From the NCBI RefSeq assembly GCF_003590095.1, contig NC_039490.1:7519834-7583833 (forward strand): 64,000 nucleotides of DNA. Direction: 5' to 3'. Under the pieces are notes generated by a model that saw nothing but the letters and a program-made list of their open reading frames with translations, was not told where the DNA came from and did not search any database. Below are positions 1 through 10,700 of the stretch, in pieces. A program made the translations under genes and the position numbers. Positions within the stretch are counted from its first letter, which is position 1. Every line of letters begins with the position of its first letter. The stretch is from Trichoplusia ni. Its lineage: Eukaryota > Arthropoda > Insecta > Lepidoptera > Noctuidae.

Positions 1-3000
1 AGATGGAGGAGAACATCAAGAAGGAGGACTCGGACAGCGACGATGATGATGAGAAACCCCCCCTAAACGTCTCCAGTGAAGATGTTAAGGATGAAATCAA
101 GAGCGAGAGTGAGTTTTTCTATTTTTATAGTTACCATTGTGAGACTCACGACAGTTTCGTGAATAGTTCCGTTAGTCGTACGATCAGTTCGACTCGCTCG
201 CCCGCCGCGTCAGCTCATGATTAAGGATTCCGGTTGGGTCCGAATCTAGTCGGGCACTCCCGATAAACACGCGTGAGTAAACCGTTGCATCATTTAATAA
301 TTGAGAGTGAGTTTAATCATGTTATTATTTTGACCGAATAATATAGCTTGCGACACAAGTCACATTGCCCATGTCTATACATTAGCCTCAAATATGGACA
401 TTTTAGACATATTTATCTTGGGTCTTTATTAAAATGCTGAAATTTGCATGAGAAAGGGGAGGCTTTGCCCAGCTGTGGGGGTACAATGACCATGCATGAT
501 GATGAAGTGGAACTTAAAAAATAAACAATACTTTTGTAACTTTGAGTGTGTCAATATCAAATACCGTGGTTGCCTGAGTAACCCTCTGTGCTATGTCTGA
601 AGATCTGTACTAAGCATCGTCAAAATAGGCAAAATATAGCAAGAACTTAAGATTCTCAAAACTTTAGATTATGAATACTTTGCTCTAGAATACTCTAGAT
701 CTACAATAGTTATGCAAGTTCATAAACATTTTTTTTCATTATTAAGAGTTTCTGTTTTTTCAGGTGATTCTGATGATAAATCTGATGACGAAAGTGGGTC
801 AGACAGTGAAGACGAGAAAAAAATCAAAAAGCCTAAGAGTGAGTCAGATGATGATGATGATGATGAAAGTGATGACGACGATGATGAAGAGGGTGATGAT
901 GATGATGATGACGACGACGATGATGATGTTGATGAAGATATTAAAGAAGAAAGTTTTGATGACGTAAAACCTGAGAGGCAAAGGTATTTAAAAAATATCA
1001 TCATTGGCCTAGCCTTTTCCCAACCATGTTGGGGTCGGCTACCAGTCCAACCGGTTTCAGCTAAGTACCAGTGTTTTTACAAGGAGCGACTGCCTATCTG
1101 ACCTCCTTAATCCAGTTACCTTGGCAACACGATACCCCTTGGTTAGACTGGCTGTCAGACTTTTTCAAGCTTCTGACTACCTGTAACGACTGTCAAAGAT
1201 GTAGGAGTAACAGCCGGGACCCATAATTTAACGCGCCTTCCGAAACACGGAGGAACTCGTTATGACAAAGATGGTCACCCATCTACAGACCAACCGCGTC
1301 ACGCATAGCTTAACCTGTGATCGTATCACTTATGCGGTTATAGCTTAGCCAAGGTATTTAAAAAATATATTAGTTTAAAAAAAAAATACTACGATAGGTT
1401 ACTGTTTACCCAGTATAAAAGTGGTATAGAGGTCAGATAAGCGGTCCCTACATGTGAAATATTAAGTATCGTTAAATTCGGAGAGACTGGAAGCCGAAAC
1501 TTTTAAACCTTAGGTATAATAGGCAACAACAAACAAACAATTAAATATTCTCATTTGATGCCACCTTACATTTCAAAACACACGTCACTATTTTTGAATT
1601 TCGTAACCAAAGGGTTCATACGGAACCATTTTACTGAAGCTACAGCTCATACGTCCGTCTATCACCAGACTATCTCATCAATAATACTTTCTACCACTGA
1701 AACAATAATAATATTTATCTACATTAACCCTTTCTTTAGAATAAAACTCAACGATGCAGAGGACGGTTGCACAGTGTTCATAACAAATATCCCGTTCAGC
1801 GTCGACAACGATCAGCTGCGTGAGTTCGCGCAGAACGTCGGACCTGTCAACTACGCTCTCGTCTGTGTTGATAAGATGACTGAACACTCCAAAGGATCTG
1901 GATTCGTTAAGTTTACTGTGAGTGCGATTGTATCTTATTTATTACTGTATGGTAAGGTACCGAAGAAACGATGGATAGATTGTGTAAAAGACGATATGTC
2001 TGAAAAGAGTGTTCCTTGTGAGATGACGTCGGACAGAAAGGTATAGAGAAGGAAGACATGTTGCTTAGACCCCAAATAAACTAATTGGGATAAGGGCGGG
2101 GAATGATGATGTTTATGGTGGGGTCCAAACGTTGGCCTTAACGCCACTCGCCCAATATGTAGATCTAGAAATTAGCATTGGCTCAAACATTGGTAACATT
2201 GGTAGTTGGCCGACGAATTTCGGTTTATCCAAAGAAACTAATATTTTTTGGAATTTTCAAATAAGATCATAATCTTGGTGTGTCTTTTTGTCTAAAAACT
2301 CAGTTTAAAAATAAAACTCGTCCGAAAACAAATGTAAAACTACAGTAAAGATAACTAAAACAAATATTTATTTAATATGTGTTTCTATTAAAAGACGCAC
2401 CAAGATTGCTTGCTTACCTTTAGTTAACTACCTAAACATGAAGGTTGCTCGTTTACAATTTTACGTAAATTACTAACAAAAAATACCTGACATTTACATA
2501 AAATACTTATTTCTCATACAGACCAAAGAACACGCGGACACTTTCTTGTCACTACCTGCCAACCAGCTGAGACTTGAAGGTCAGACCCTGCAGGTGAAGC
2601 CGGCTCTCAAGCGGGAGAACCTGCAGAAGGGCAGCAAGAAGGAGGCCAAGGACAACAGGAACCTGTATCTGGTGAAGGAAGGAGGTAGAGGCCTAACATT
2701 GTACTATGAATAGAGAATTATTAAATATTATTATTAGCTGTTGCCCGACCGATACAAACCGTAAAATTTAACCATAAAATTAGGATGAAAACTATCCTAT
2801 GTGTTAATCCAGGTTATAAACAACCTGTGAAGCAAGTTCTTCTAAACCCGTTCACTGGTTTTTGCGTGAAAGAGGAACAAACATCCATACATAAAATACT
2901 TTCGTGTTTATAATATTGGTAGAATAAGTAGAATTAGTCGAGTGTAGTTTGGTAGGCCATCACGCCACACGGCCGATAGTGACCGGGCTCAGCAGCGTTT

Positions 3001-5530
3001 ATTGGTACAGCTCTATACCCAGTTGTGGACTGTTGAGTATATAAAAAAATCCATGATGTGAATTTATATATGTATTATTTAGTTCTTTACGACCTTACGA
3101 CCAAATTTCATGTAATTTTGGTATGGATATAGCTAATAACTTACGTATGTATCTATCTAGTACCTTTTAAGTATAATTATGAGAAAGTTGTATAATATTG
3201 TTACGTGTATGGCAGTGGTGGTCGCTGGCACGAAGGCGGCTGTGGGCGTGTCGGCATCAGACATGGCCAAGCGACTCGCGCTGGAGCGGAGCAAGACTCA
3301 GATGTTGAAGAATCTCAACAGGTAAATACAATACCACATAGTTTCGTACATAATTATAACTTATTTGTTTTAAGTCTGGGTGTCCAATATCTTCACTTTC
3401 ATTAATAATTATAATCATATGAAGGACAGTATTTCATATGTATGTTTACCGGCGACAGTGGCGCTAGTAGCTTCGAAATCTGCCGTAGAGTAACAATCGC
3501 GAGGATGATTAATTATTAAACGATGGAACGGATTCCTGAATCGACTCGCAATCTGCGACCACGACCCGCGTAACTATTCGGACAATCCCGATAAATAAGC
3601 GTGAGTAAACATCATTTAAACATTTGCCAAAATTGTTTACCAAAATTGACGACCTCCGTGGTCGAGTGGCGTACGCACCGGTTTCACGGTGTCGCTAGCT
3701 TTGAGGTCCCTTGATTCACATTTCTACATTGTCTTGGGTCTGAGTGTTTGTGGTACCTTCATTGTATCTGAATTCCATACCACAAGTGCTTTAGCAACTT
3801 ACTTTGGGTTCAGAACAATGTATGTGATGTTGTCCGCATTTATTTATAAAATTTGTCCGAATCTCGACTCCGAAAAATAACATGTCTTTATTGTTCCAGA
3901 TTCGTATCCCGCTACCGCCTCGTGGTGTCGAACCTGCCGGCGCACTTCGACGACGCCAAGCTGCGGCGCGTGTGCGTGGCGGCGGGGGACAAGCGCGCCG
4001 TCGTCACGGAGTGCCGCGTCATGAGGGACCTGCGGACACCCACAGGGCCCGACGGAAAACATCCGTGAGTGAATACCAGAACATTTTTATTATCAACTAG
4101 CTGTAAAATAATCTCACGGTAACTAAAATCAGGATAAAAACTATCGTATGTTTAATATTGGTTATAAACTATCCGTGATTTCAGTGTGTGAAGCGACAAC
4201 AAATACCCATACATACAAACTTTAGCGTTTATAATATAAGTAGGATCACTCAACTCAGCCTATCGCGGTCCTTTCCTTGCATAGGCGTCAACGAATTAAA
4301 AACTTGTCATTTTGTATTTTTTATATTATCATTTTTAAGTCTTTGATAGTTTTTAATATCAGTTCCGTCATCATGATCCCATTCAAGAAGGATTTCGTCT
4401 TGAATCTTAATATTTTATTCTAGACAATATTTCCATAAAATCGTACATTATTTCGCAGATCAAAGGGCTACGGTTTCGTTATGTTCACGAGACACGAGGA
4501 CGCTTTAGCTTGTCTACGGAAACTCAATAATAATCCCGATGTATTTGATAAGAATAATGTAAGTATGAACTAACTTATTTACGGGAACATTTTCACTACC
4601 CCATATAATTTAATACGTCTACAAGAGATGGCGCTGGTCAGTCGCTGTTTACAAGTCAGAAGTCATGTAGTATATCAACAAGTTGGAATAAAAAAATACC
4701 CCTGACTGTTAAATGGTTCGACTAATTTTTATCAAACATGTCTAAGAACTTAAAATCGATCTTTTTGCGTCGGAGTTGAAAGAAATGTAGTGACCACGCA
4801 TTTCAGAAATTTTCTTGACAATTTCAGTGTTTTATTTTTCTGAGTATTATCTTTTTCTCCACATTCATTTGTGTCCAGTCTTCTTAGTTATATAATTGTC
4901 ATTATACAAACATGAATTGTTATATTATATTTTCAGAGACCAATCGTCTCATTCTCCATAGAAGACCGAACAGCGTTGAACGCAAGGAAGAAGAGGTTAG
5001 AAAAGTCCATAGCCAACAATCCTTTAGCGAACAAGGATGGCAACACTGGCACACAGAACGACAAGAGAAACCGGAAGCGGAAGCCTGAGATATCGCCAGA
5101 CGAAAGCTATGCGAAACGACGCAAATTCGGCACACTCAATAAAAATCAGAATAACAATAAGTATCAGAATCAGAATAATAACAAAAATCAAAATTATAAT
5201 AAAAATAATTCCAAAAATCAGGAATTTGAACAGAATCGCGGAGCAGGGCAATTTGTAAGGAGACCGAGAGACAATGATTACGGAGAATACACAGGATTGA
5301 CGGCAAAGGAAGGATCACAACATAAAATGAGAAGCAACCATAAACTAAAGGCGCAAGCTGACATCCATAGACAAACTGTCAAGATGGAGAAGAAGCAGAG
5401 TGGGAGAACCAAGAGACTTAAAATGGCCGCCAAAGAGAGAGTGAAACAACCCAAACAGAAGATTAACAAGAATCCCACGAAGAAGAGAAATAAGAATAGG
5501 TTCAGGTCCAAGTTTGATAGGCTTTTGTAA
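1..5530 (+). CDS. RBM28: RNA-binding protein 28 (Nop4-like), 3' eight exons, 5'-partial
   Basis: Nucleolar RRM protein expected to act in pre-rRNA processing and 60S assembly (known for the RBM28/Nop4 family). Exons inferred from GT-AG sites with a continuous frame: 1-108, 764-983, 1740-1917, 2522-2684, 3216-3321, 3900-4064, 4459-4558, 4937-5530, giving 543 visible residues. The N terminus, with the first two RRMs expected from the human protein, lies left of the window; the ATG at base 3 is probably internal. An acidic Asp/Glu/Ser tract fills residues 1-108. An RRM follows at about 118-195 (VFITNIPF, GSGFVKFT), then the family linker AGTKAAVGVSASDMAKR, a last RRM at about 260-345 (LVVSNLPAHF, KGYGFVMF), and a basic tail with an Asn/Lys low-complexity stretch near 414-442. 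The frame ends in TAA at 5528. Introns carry Helitron and SINE insertions. Confidence 0.92.
205..300 (-). repeat. About 100-bp interspersed repeat, copy 1 (CACGCGT/TATCGGG family)
   Basis: In minus orientation this reads CTCACGCGTGTTTATCGGG, then GCCCGACTAG, CCCAACCGGA and CTTAATCATGAG. The same ordered blocks recur near 5793 and 37273, with partial copies near 3535 and 60024. It lies in the first visible RBM28 intron. I do not know the class of the family. Confidence 0.55.
440..507 (+). mobile_element. RTE-type LINE 3'-end remnant
   Basis: GGGGAGGCTTTGCCCAGCTG followed by GATGATGA matches the coding end (EEAYVQQW-like) and GAT-repeat tail of lepidopteran RTE LINEs, also seen at 21120, 24139, 46262 and 46983. 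Short and degenerate. Confidence 0.5.
847..942 (+). repeat. GAY triplet repeat encoding the acidic tract of RBM28
   Basis: Imperfect GAT/GAC/GAA repeat inside RBM28 exon 2, translating mostly to Asp with some Glu and Ser. The reverse frame reads as poly-Ser and is only its shadow. Acidic tracts are usual in nucleolar proteins, so the coding reading is preferred. Confidence 0.85.
999..1350 (-). mobile_element. 5S rRNA-derived SINE, full length, 18-bp target duplication
   Basis: Antisense insertion in RBM28, directly after exon 2. The flanks are identical 18-bp copies of AAGGTATTTAAAAAATAT at 981-998 and 1351-1368. In minus orientation the head reads CGATCACAGGTTAAGC, then GCGGTTGGTC and TAGATGGGTGACC (1273-1323), which follows the order of the internal promoter of 5S rRNA (CGATCAC, GTTAAGC, GCGGTTAGTACTT, GATGGG-GACC). 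The body is shared with the copies at 24996 and 51576, and the tail is a short GAT repeat like that of RTE LINEs. A 5S-derived SINE of this design (HaSE3) has, as I recall, been reported from Helicoverpa armigera. Confidence 0.85.
2734..2923 (-). mobile_element. Non-autonomous Helitron, degenerate
   Basis: The 3' end appears on the plus strand as TTAGCTGTTGCCCG (CTAG terminus mutated to TTAG). The 5' side ends in TTTATAATATTGGTAGAAT, matching the TCCTACTAATATTATAAA-type start of the copy at 45991. It lies in the RBM28 intron between exons 4 and 5. Confidence 0.6.
3535..3612 (-). repeat. About 100-bp interspersed repeat, diverged copy
   Basis: Contains CCCGATAAATAAGCGTGAGT preceded by a diverged GTAACTATTCGGACAAT block. 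It matches the order of blocks in the copy at 205-300 but is more decayed. Confidence 0.45.
3655..3850 (+). mobile_element. tRNA-derived SINE
   Basis: Starts with a tRNA-like A box (TGGTCGAGTGG) and has a degenerate B-box region. A body with GTCTTGGGTCTGAGTG follows, then an ATTTATTTATA tail. It lies in the RBM28 intron before exon 6, sense orientation, ending about 50 bases before the acceptor at 3898-3899. No clear target duplication. Confidence 0.65.
4097..4245 (-). mobile_element. Non-autonomous Helitron, internally deleted
   Basis: Begins CTAGCTG on the plus strand (Helitron CTAG 3' end in reverse) and ends TTTATAATATAAGTAGGAT (reverse of the ATCCTACT start). The CGCGACTTCGTCCGC hairpin seen in better copies is lost. 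Confidence 0.6.
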
Positions 5531-5570
5531 ATAGGAGTCCACCAATGTAGACCAGACCTTGTGCAGTCGA

Positions 5571-5576
5571 AATAAA
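5571..5576 (+). promoter_or_regulatory. Candidate poly(A) signal of RBM28
   Basis: AATAAA about 40 bases after the RBM28 stop codon. Another AATAAA follows at 5754-5759. Either could end the transcript. Confidence 0.6.
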
Positions 5577-5792
5577 GTATAAATTACAATGTTCTTGAGT
5601 CAATAAGGAAAACATTGCAATGTATACTTAATTTCAATGTCATATGGGTTAAATTGCATTTATGGTATAAAATTTTAAATAATATCATATCATACTTTTC
5701 TACAAGCAACTTTCATGTATTTATATTTTATACGTATGTGATATAAGGTTGTAAATAAATAACTTGTAATTATTTATTTTATAAAGCTTTGC

Positions 5793-5855
5793 TCTCGCGT
5801 ATTTATCGGCAGAGCCAGACTAGTTTCAGACCAAACCGGAGTCCAAAACTATATT
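5793..5855 (+). repeat. About 100-bp interspersed repeat, plus-orientation copy
   Basis: CTCGCGTATTTATCGGCAGAG, CCAGACTAGTTTC and CCAAACCGGAGTCC occur in the same order as in the copy at 37273-37376. Confidence 0.5.
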
Positions 5856-6235
5856 TTCTTCACTTCAGGTTTACAAATCATTAATAGACTCCTTTTGCTT
5901 TGGGTTGATCATAAGGAAATGTCTGTCTCAATAATAATAAATATAGTTCAAAAAATGTGAAAGTGTCGATTCTAAAAAAATATTAGTATATATCACTTAC
6001 GGATTTACGAAATGACACTGTCATATTTTTTTCGAAGAAAACATATGTAGTAAAAAAAACGCATTTAAGTACAGTTTTTTAATAAATCTGAATACAAAAC
6101 CTTAGAAACAAAGGAACAATTAATACCATTTATTAATTACTTTCTTAGGTAAGTAGGTACCTCCGAACACTAAGGGTCAATTCACAGAGAAAGAGCGGTC
6201 AGTAACGTCTTAATATTACAAATAGCCATGTACTA

Positions 6236-6425
6236 ATAGGCCTGTTTGTCTAGTGGTCAGTGGACCTGACTGCAAATCGTGGGTTTGATTCCCATCCAAG
6301 ATATTTTTTTGTGTGATAAGCAACATCACACGAATATATAATTTATGTGTCTGCAATTTATCAGTAATATGTATGTATTTAGAAATTTATAAGTATGTCT
6401 ATAAGTTGTCTATTACTTATAGTTT
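6236..6425 (+). mobile_element. tRNA-derived SINE (GGCC-TAGTGGT family)
   Basis: A box region GTCTAGTGGTCAGTGG and B box GGTTTGATTCC (6282-6292), followed by a GTGTGATAAGCA and TGTATGTATTTAGAAAT body. Same family as 10616-10866 and 57041-57303, 3' end decayed. Not a tRNA gene: there is no acceptor stem and the body is shared with other copies. Confidence 0.7.
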
Positions 6426-7282
6426 ACAATCGATGTCGTTACAGTTTACAAATACGTCCGCTCATCTTTTAGTAATGTAGTAATTCTAAAGACAACTTTG
6501 AGACAAGTCAGGTTTAGGGTGCGTTTCCTATACCTGTGGCGGAGTGGAGCAAAGCAGATCGTCAATTGGCCAATCGCAAAACTTGATAAAAAGAAATTCT
6601 AAATTTCAATATTAGTTTGTTGAAAATCTTTAGACTAATACACGGTCAACTTTGCACCATTTCTAGCTTCGCATCAGTGGAAATGCACCCTTAACGGCGA
6701 CTTAAAGTAATTGACCTTTCAGTGTTCCACCATAAAACATTACATTGGTGTCAAAATACCAATATACGTAACTTAAGAATATATATCAGTATGTATTGAC
6801 TGTATAAGAAAAATTAAATGTACTTAATTATATTTGGAGTTTTTTTTACTATTATTATAAACAAGTATATATTAATGCATATAATATGCTTAATCAATAT
6901 AGTACGTGTGACATTTATACAAATGTGTGTCCTGTTTGTTATTAAAAAATACGATTTCATAAGAAGTAGACTGTCATTGTCGAAGATTGTAGAAATGTCA
7001 CTTATCTACATGTTGTTGCCACTTTTCCCCTCCCTAGAGACGGTTCGACAAATATTATTGACTAATAAATGCTTGAACTATGAATGTATGATCTTGTTGA
7101 TACAAATCAAATATAAAATAACTAACCTCCACTTAAAGCGACTTAACTATAAAACATTTTTAAGTGTGGGTAAGTAACCGAGATATTGGGATTAACTCTT
7201 GTTAAATCTTGGGCAGTGGTCTCTTCCCTTATTGAAAAGTAAGCAAGGAGTATTGATCACCACACGGTTGCTCAATTTGATT

Positions 7283-7470
7283 GCACGGCCGAGTGGTCAA
7301 GGTCACTACGCCAAAACCACCGTACGCGATGTGTCATAGGTTCGATTCCCGCGCAGGACTGGCATTTGTGTAATAAACGAATGCTTATTTTGAGTGTACA
7401 TGTGACTTGAATGTTTGAGACATTCTGTAGCACAAATATTAACATCCTGAATGCGGGAGTAGTTATATGC
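7283..7470 (+). mobile_element. tRNA-derived SINE, second family
   Basis: A box GGCCGAGTGGTCAAGG and a perfect B box GGTTCGATTCC at 7339-7349. A CGAATGCTTATTTTGAGTGT body follows that also occurs at 49441-49557. The boundaries are approximate. Confidence 0.65.
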
Positions 7471-7760
7471 AAAAGAAAAATGGAAAACTTGGTCATAACA
7501 AACTCAACTCTTGATACTCGACGTCTTGTTTTATTTATTTTTTAAACGACTCCCGCACTAAGGAATTGTATTCTTGTATTACGTTAAATTCTAAAGAACG
7601 AAGAGAAGAAAAGACGAAATATATCTAGCGTGTAATACATTGCAGACCACTCAGACCAGCGCAGCTCTGGTAGAAAAAGTGATAAATCATCGCCGGCAAT
7701 GTATCACAACCCCGCTCAATATTAACCGCAAAGCTCGAGTTTTAAGTAACATTAAATTCA

Positions 7761-10700
7761 CTATAACTTCTTCTTGAGGAGCCCGCACTGGTCGAGGTGT
7801 GAGAATACAGCGGCTTTATACTCCTCAGGATGGTGGGAGTAGTGGAGGACGTGAGGAGACTTTTCCCAGCATTTTACACTGCACTGTTAACAAAAATAAT
7901 AGAAGATTAAAAAACAATGGTATATATATATAGATAAACCTAGTAAACATCCTTTCCTTTGATATTTTTTTCGCTTTTTCCTTTATCTACAGCCATTTTT
8001 TACCTACAAAATTTTATTTGAAAAATAATTTGGGGCAACATAGGCGTGGAGGCCCTCCACGCCTATGTTGCCCCGAGGCCTCTGGACCCCTAAATCGGGC
8101 CCTGAGGTCGGGGATACCCATGCGCGGTGCATGATGAATCGGTATGCAATAATGCATTCCCAAACACGAGAGTTGTTGCACGGCGGCAATGCTTCGTCAG
8201 TAACAGTCACGTGCCATCTCTTAATGTAAAACCTGGGAAGCGGAAAGGCGCTCTACGGCATGAAGTGCTGGCTTTCAGTCAGGCTTCCACCACAAGGTTC
8301 AATTAAAGAGGTGGCGTTAGACCCTGAATAAAAATAGCAAAAACGGTGACAGCCTAAAGTGTCAATCCTCTTTATGCATTAAACACTCTGGTTACTCCAG
8401 CTCAAGGGGTCGAAGTATAGTATTGTCACCGAACTGATTTGATAATAGACTACATTATAGTAGTAGTAGTAGTAAATAAATTGACTAACCTTCATCCCGC
8501 TCCTGACCCAGTGGTCACAAACGTCCCTGCTCCTGTGCTCAGCGCCGATGGGGTCGGTCTTGGAGACCAGGAACAGGCCCGGGGCCCGGCACGGCGTCGC
8601 GTGGAACACCTCCGTAGCTCGCATGTAGTGCTTCGTCGCCAAGTTGTGACACACCTTCATATGCAACCTGAAAGTTGGAAAGTAAGTATCTGGCCATAAT
8701 TTAATAAATTGAAGTAAGGTGTGATTCACAATACTGCTTTCAGAATAATCTCAGTCGTATTCTTGAACTGTACTGAAGTATTGAATATAAGTTTTGTGAT
8801 GTGGATACTAGGGACATAGTCGTTAAGAAAGTCAATCATGCAAACGGTTTGCGGTAAGAGGATTTATCCGGTGTATCAAGGATTGCAACGTATTGCCATA
8901 CACCGAGGGAGAGAGTGTATATGAGGATACCCCCAAAATGCCTTTTTGAGTTTGATTTGATTGATTGCCTTACAAAAAATAAGGTACCTATGTGGATCCA
9001 TCCTATTGGTGGATCATCATTGCTCTTTACCTCATGTAAGCCAGGATGGTGAACCTAACTTCAACGCAGCACCTTACTTTACTTTTGGCATCAACACATT
9101 ACCCTTTGAAGTCTACACTTTTTAACCAGTTTGAAGCTTACTTAATATAAGCGCGAAAGGTTTCCTGCAGCAGCTTGTTGCGCGGGAACACCGCGGTGGG
9201 GAAGCCGACCGGGATCTCGTGGATGTCAGCCGCGGAGTCCCACACTTGAGACACAATGCGGTCTAGCACTGGCTGATACCTGGAACACGAAAATTGCGGA
9301 TAGGATACGTTCTCAATCTGTTGCTGACATTTGCTGTAAGGCTTAAAGAACGGCAAATGTATTTTACACATCGGCGCGTGGGTACAATGAAGGCAAGACC
9401 ACAAATAAAAACGATTAAATTTTGTTCTGTATGGCTAAACATGACTGTTACTTTTTTTTCTTTTTAACACCCTGCCTAGTATACATACAAAGTGTATGCA
9501 CACTAGTTTTACAAATAAAAATATCTTTTATCGATAAATGGTCTATTGAACACAAAAAGAATTATTCAATTTGAACCAGTAAGTAGTTCCTGAGATTAGC
9601 GCGTTCAAACAAACAAACAACCTCTTCAGCTTTATATATTAGTATACAGTATAGATAAGGAATTCAAAATGAATTAGCCGAATTCAAATATAATCACAGT
9701 CTTACCTCTGTTTGTTTTGCACGGCCTGCACAAGTAACTCTGCCCAGACGTACGCGCCGACAGAGAACCCGTGCAGCATCAGCGGGTTCTGGCTGTTCAC
9801 CTCCAAGAACTTGAGCAGTTTCTCGGCTATCACCTGGCAATAGGAGAGGTATTTAGTTTTCCATCAAACATCTATCGTAAATCCGCTTTCGTTTCTTATT
9901 TAGCTATGAAATTAAATGAAATCATTTAATCTGCAAATAGGATATATCATCACTAAAATTTACATGTCTTTTTTGAGAACGCTGGAGTCGACATATCCTA
10001 TCTGACTTCCCTGAGAAGAAATGTCGAGACAATTTTAAAATGCGAGTGAAGTGTATAAACTAATGCAGAGTATTTCTTTGAGCTAAGGCAACACTTCAAT
10101 ATTATTTACGAACGTACTTGCGATCCCTTCACTGGCCACGTGAGCTGCCACGGCGAGCAGGACACGGAGACGACGTCGAAGCCCTGCTCCAGGTACAGCG
10201 CCGCGTACTTCTGCACGTGGCTCGGCTTCGCCTGCATCCAGTTCATGATGATGCAAAGCGGCTTCTTTATGTCTTGGTTTAACCTGATGAGGCATTTGGA
10301 TGGATTAAACTTTACATTTAGGAAAGGACGTAGACCTTGACGAAGGTGTTATTGGGTAGGTGGAAGGCGATTTTGTCTTGTGAATTGTAAAAGACCGAGA
10401 GGTTTGCCCTAAAGGCCGAGGGATCTAAAAAAACATATAGATAATTATCCATACATATTATATATCACTTTTAGTTGTAGTGAAGTCATGGCACACATAG
10501 CTGAGTGGTCGAGAGAGTTTACGATTGTATTTTATAAAAAGGGGATCGATCCCTGAGTAGAACCTAAGAAATGTTAATTTATCGCTTGACGCATACCACA
10601 AAAAAATTAATGATTGACGGGCCTAGTGGTTAGTGACCCTGACTGCTATACCGGAGGTCGTGGGTTTGATTCCCGCCCAGGACAAATGTTGTGTGATGAG

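Larger units (their letters stand above)
5531..7760. other. Intergenic region between RBM28 and the first DUF829 gene (convergent)
   Basis: AT-rich 3'-flanking DNA shared by two convergent genes. It holds a decayed copy of the ~100-bp repeat (5793-5855) and two tRNA-derived SINEs (6236-6425 and 7283-7470). A TTTATT at 7530-7535 may be the minus-strand poly(A) signal of the DUF829 gene. The long open frame at 6818-7177 is AT-rich, hydrophobic and unconvincing. Confidence 0.6.

Noticed and set aside
720..1004. Minus-strand poly-Ser frame
   Set aside because: It is the antisense of the GAT repeat encoding the RBM28 acidic tract.
1354..1359. Distal copy of the RBM28 exon 2 donor as the main splice site
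   Set aside because: Using it would include SINE sequence with a stop; the proximal copy keeps the frame into exon 3.
5024..5545. Hydrophobic minus-strand frames opposite the last RBM28 exon
   Set aside because: They are antisense of Lys/Asn-rich coding sequence, which always reads as Ile/Phe/Leu; no splice or family support.
6818..7177. 119-residue plus-strand frame
   Set aside because: AT-rich, Ile/Leu-rich chance frame in 3' flanking DNA with no motif.
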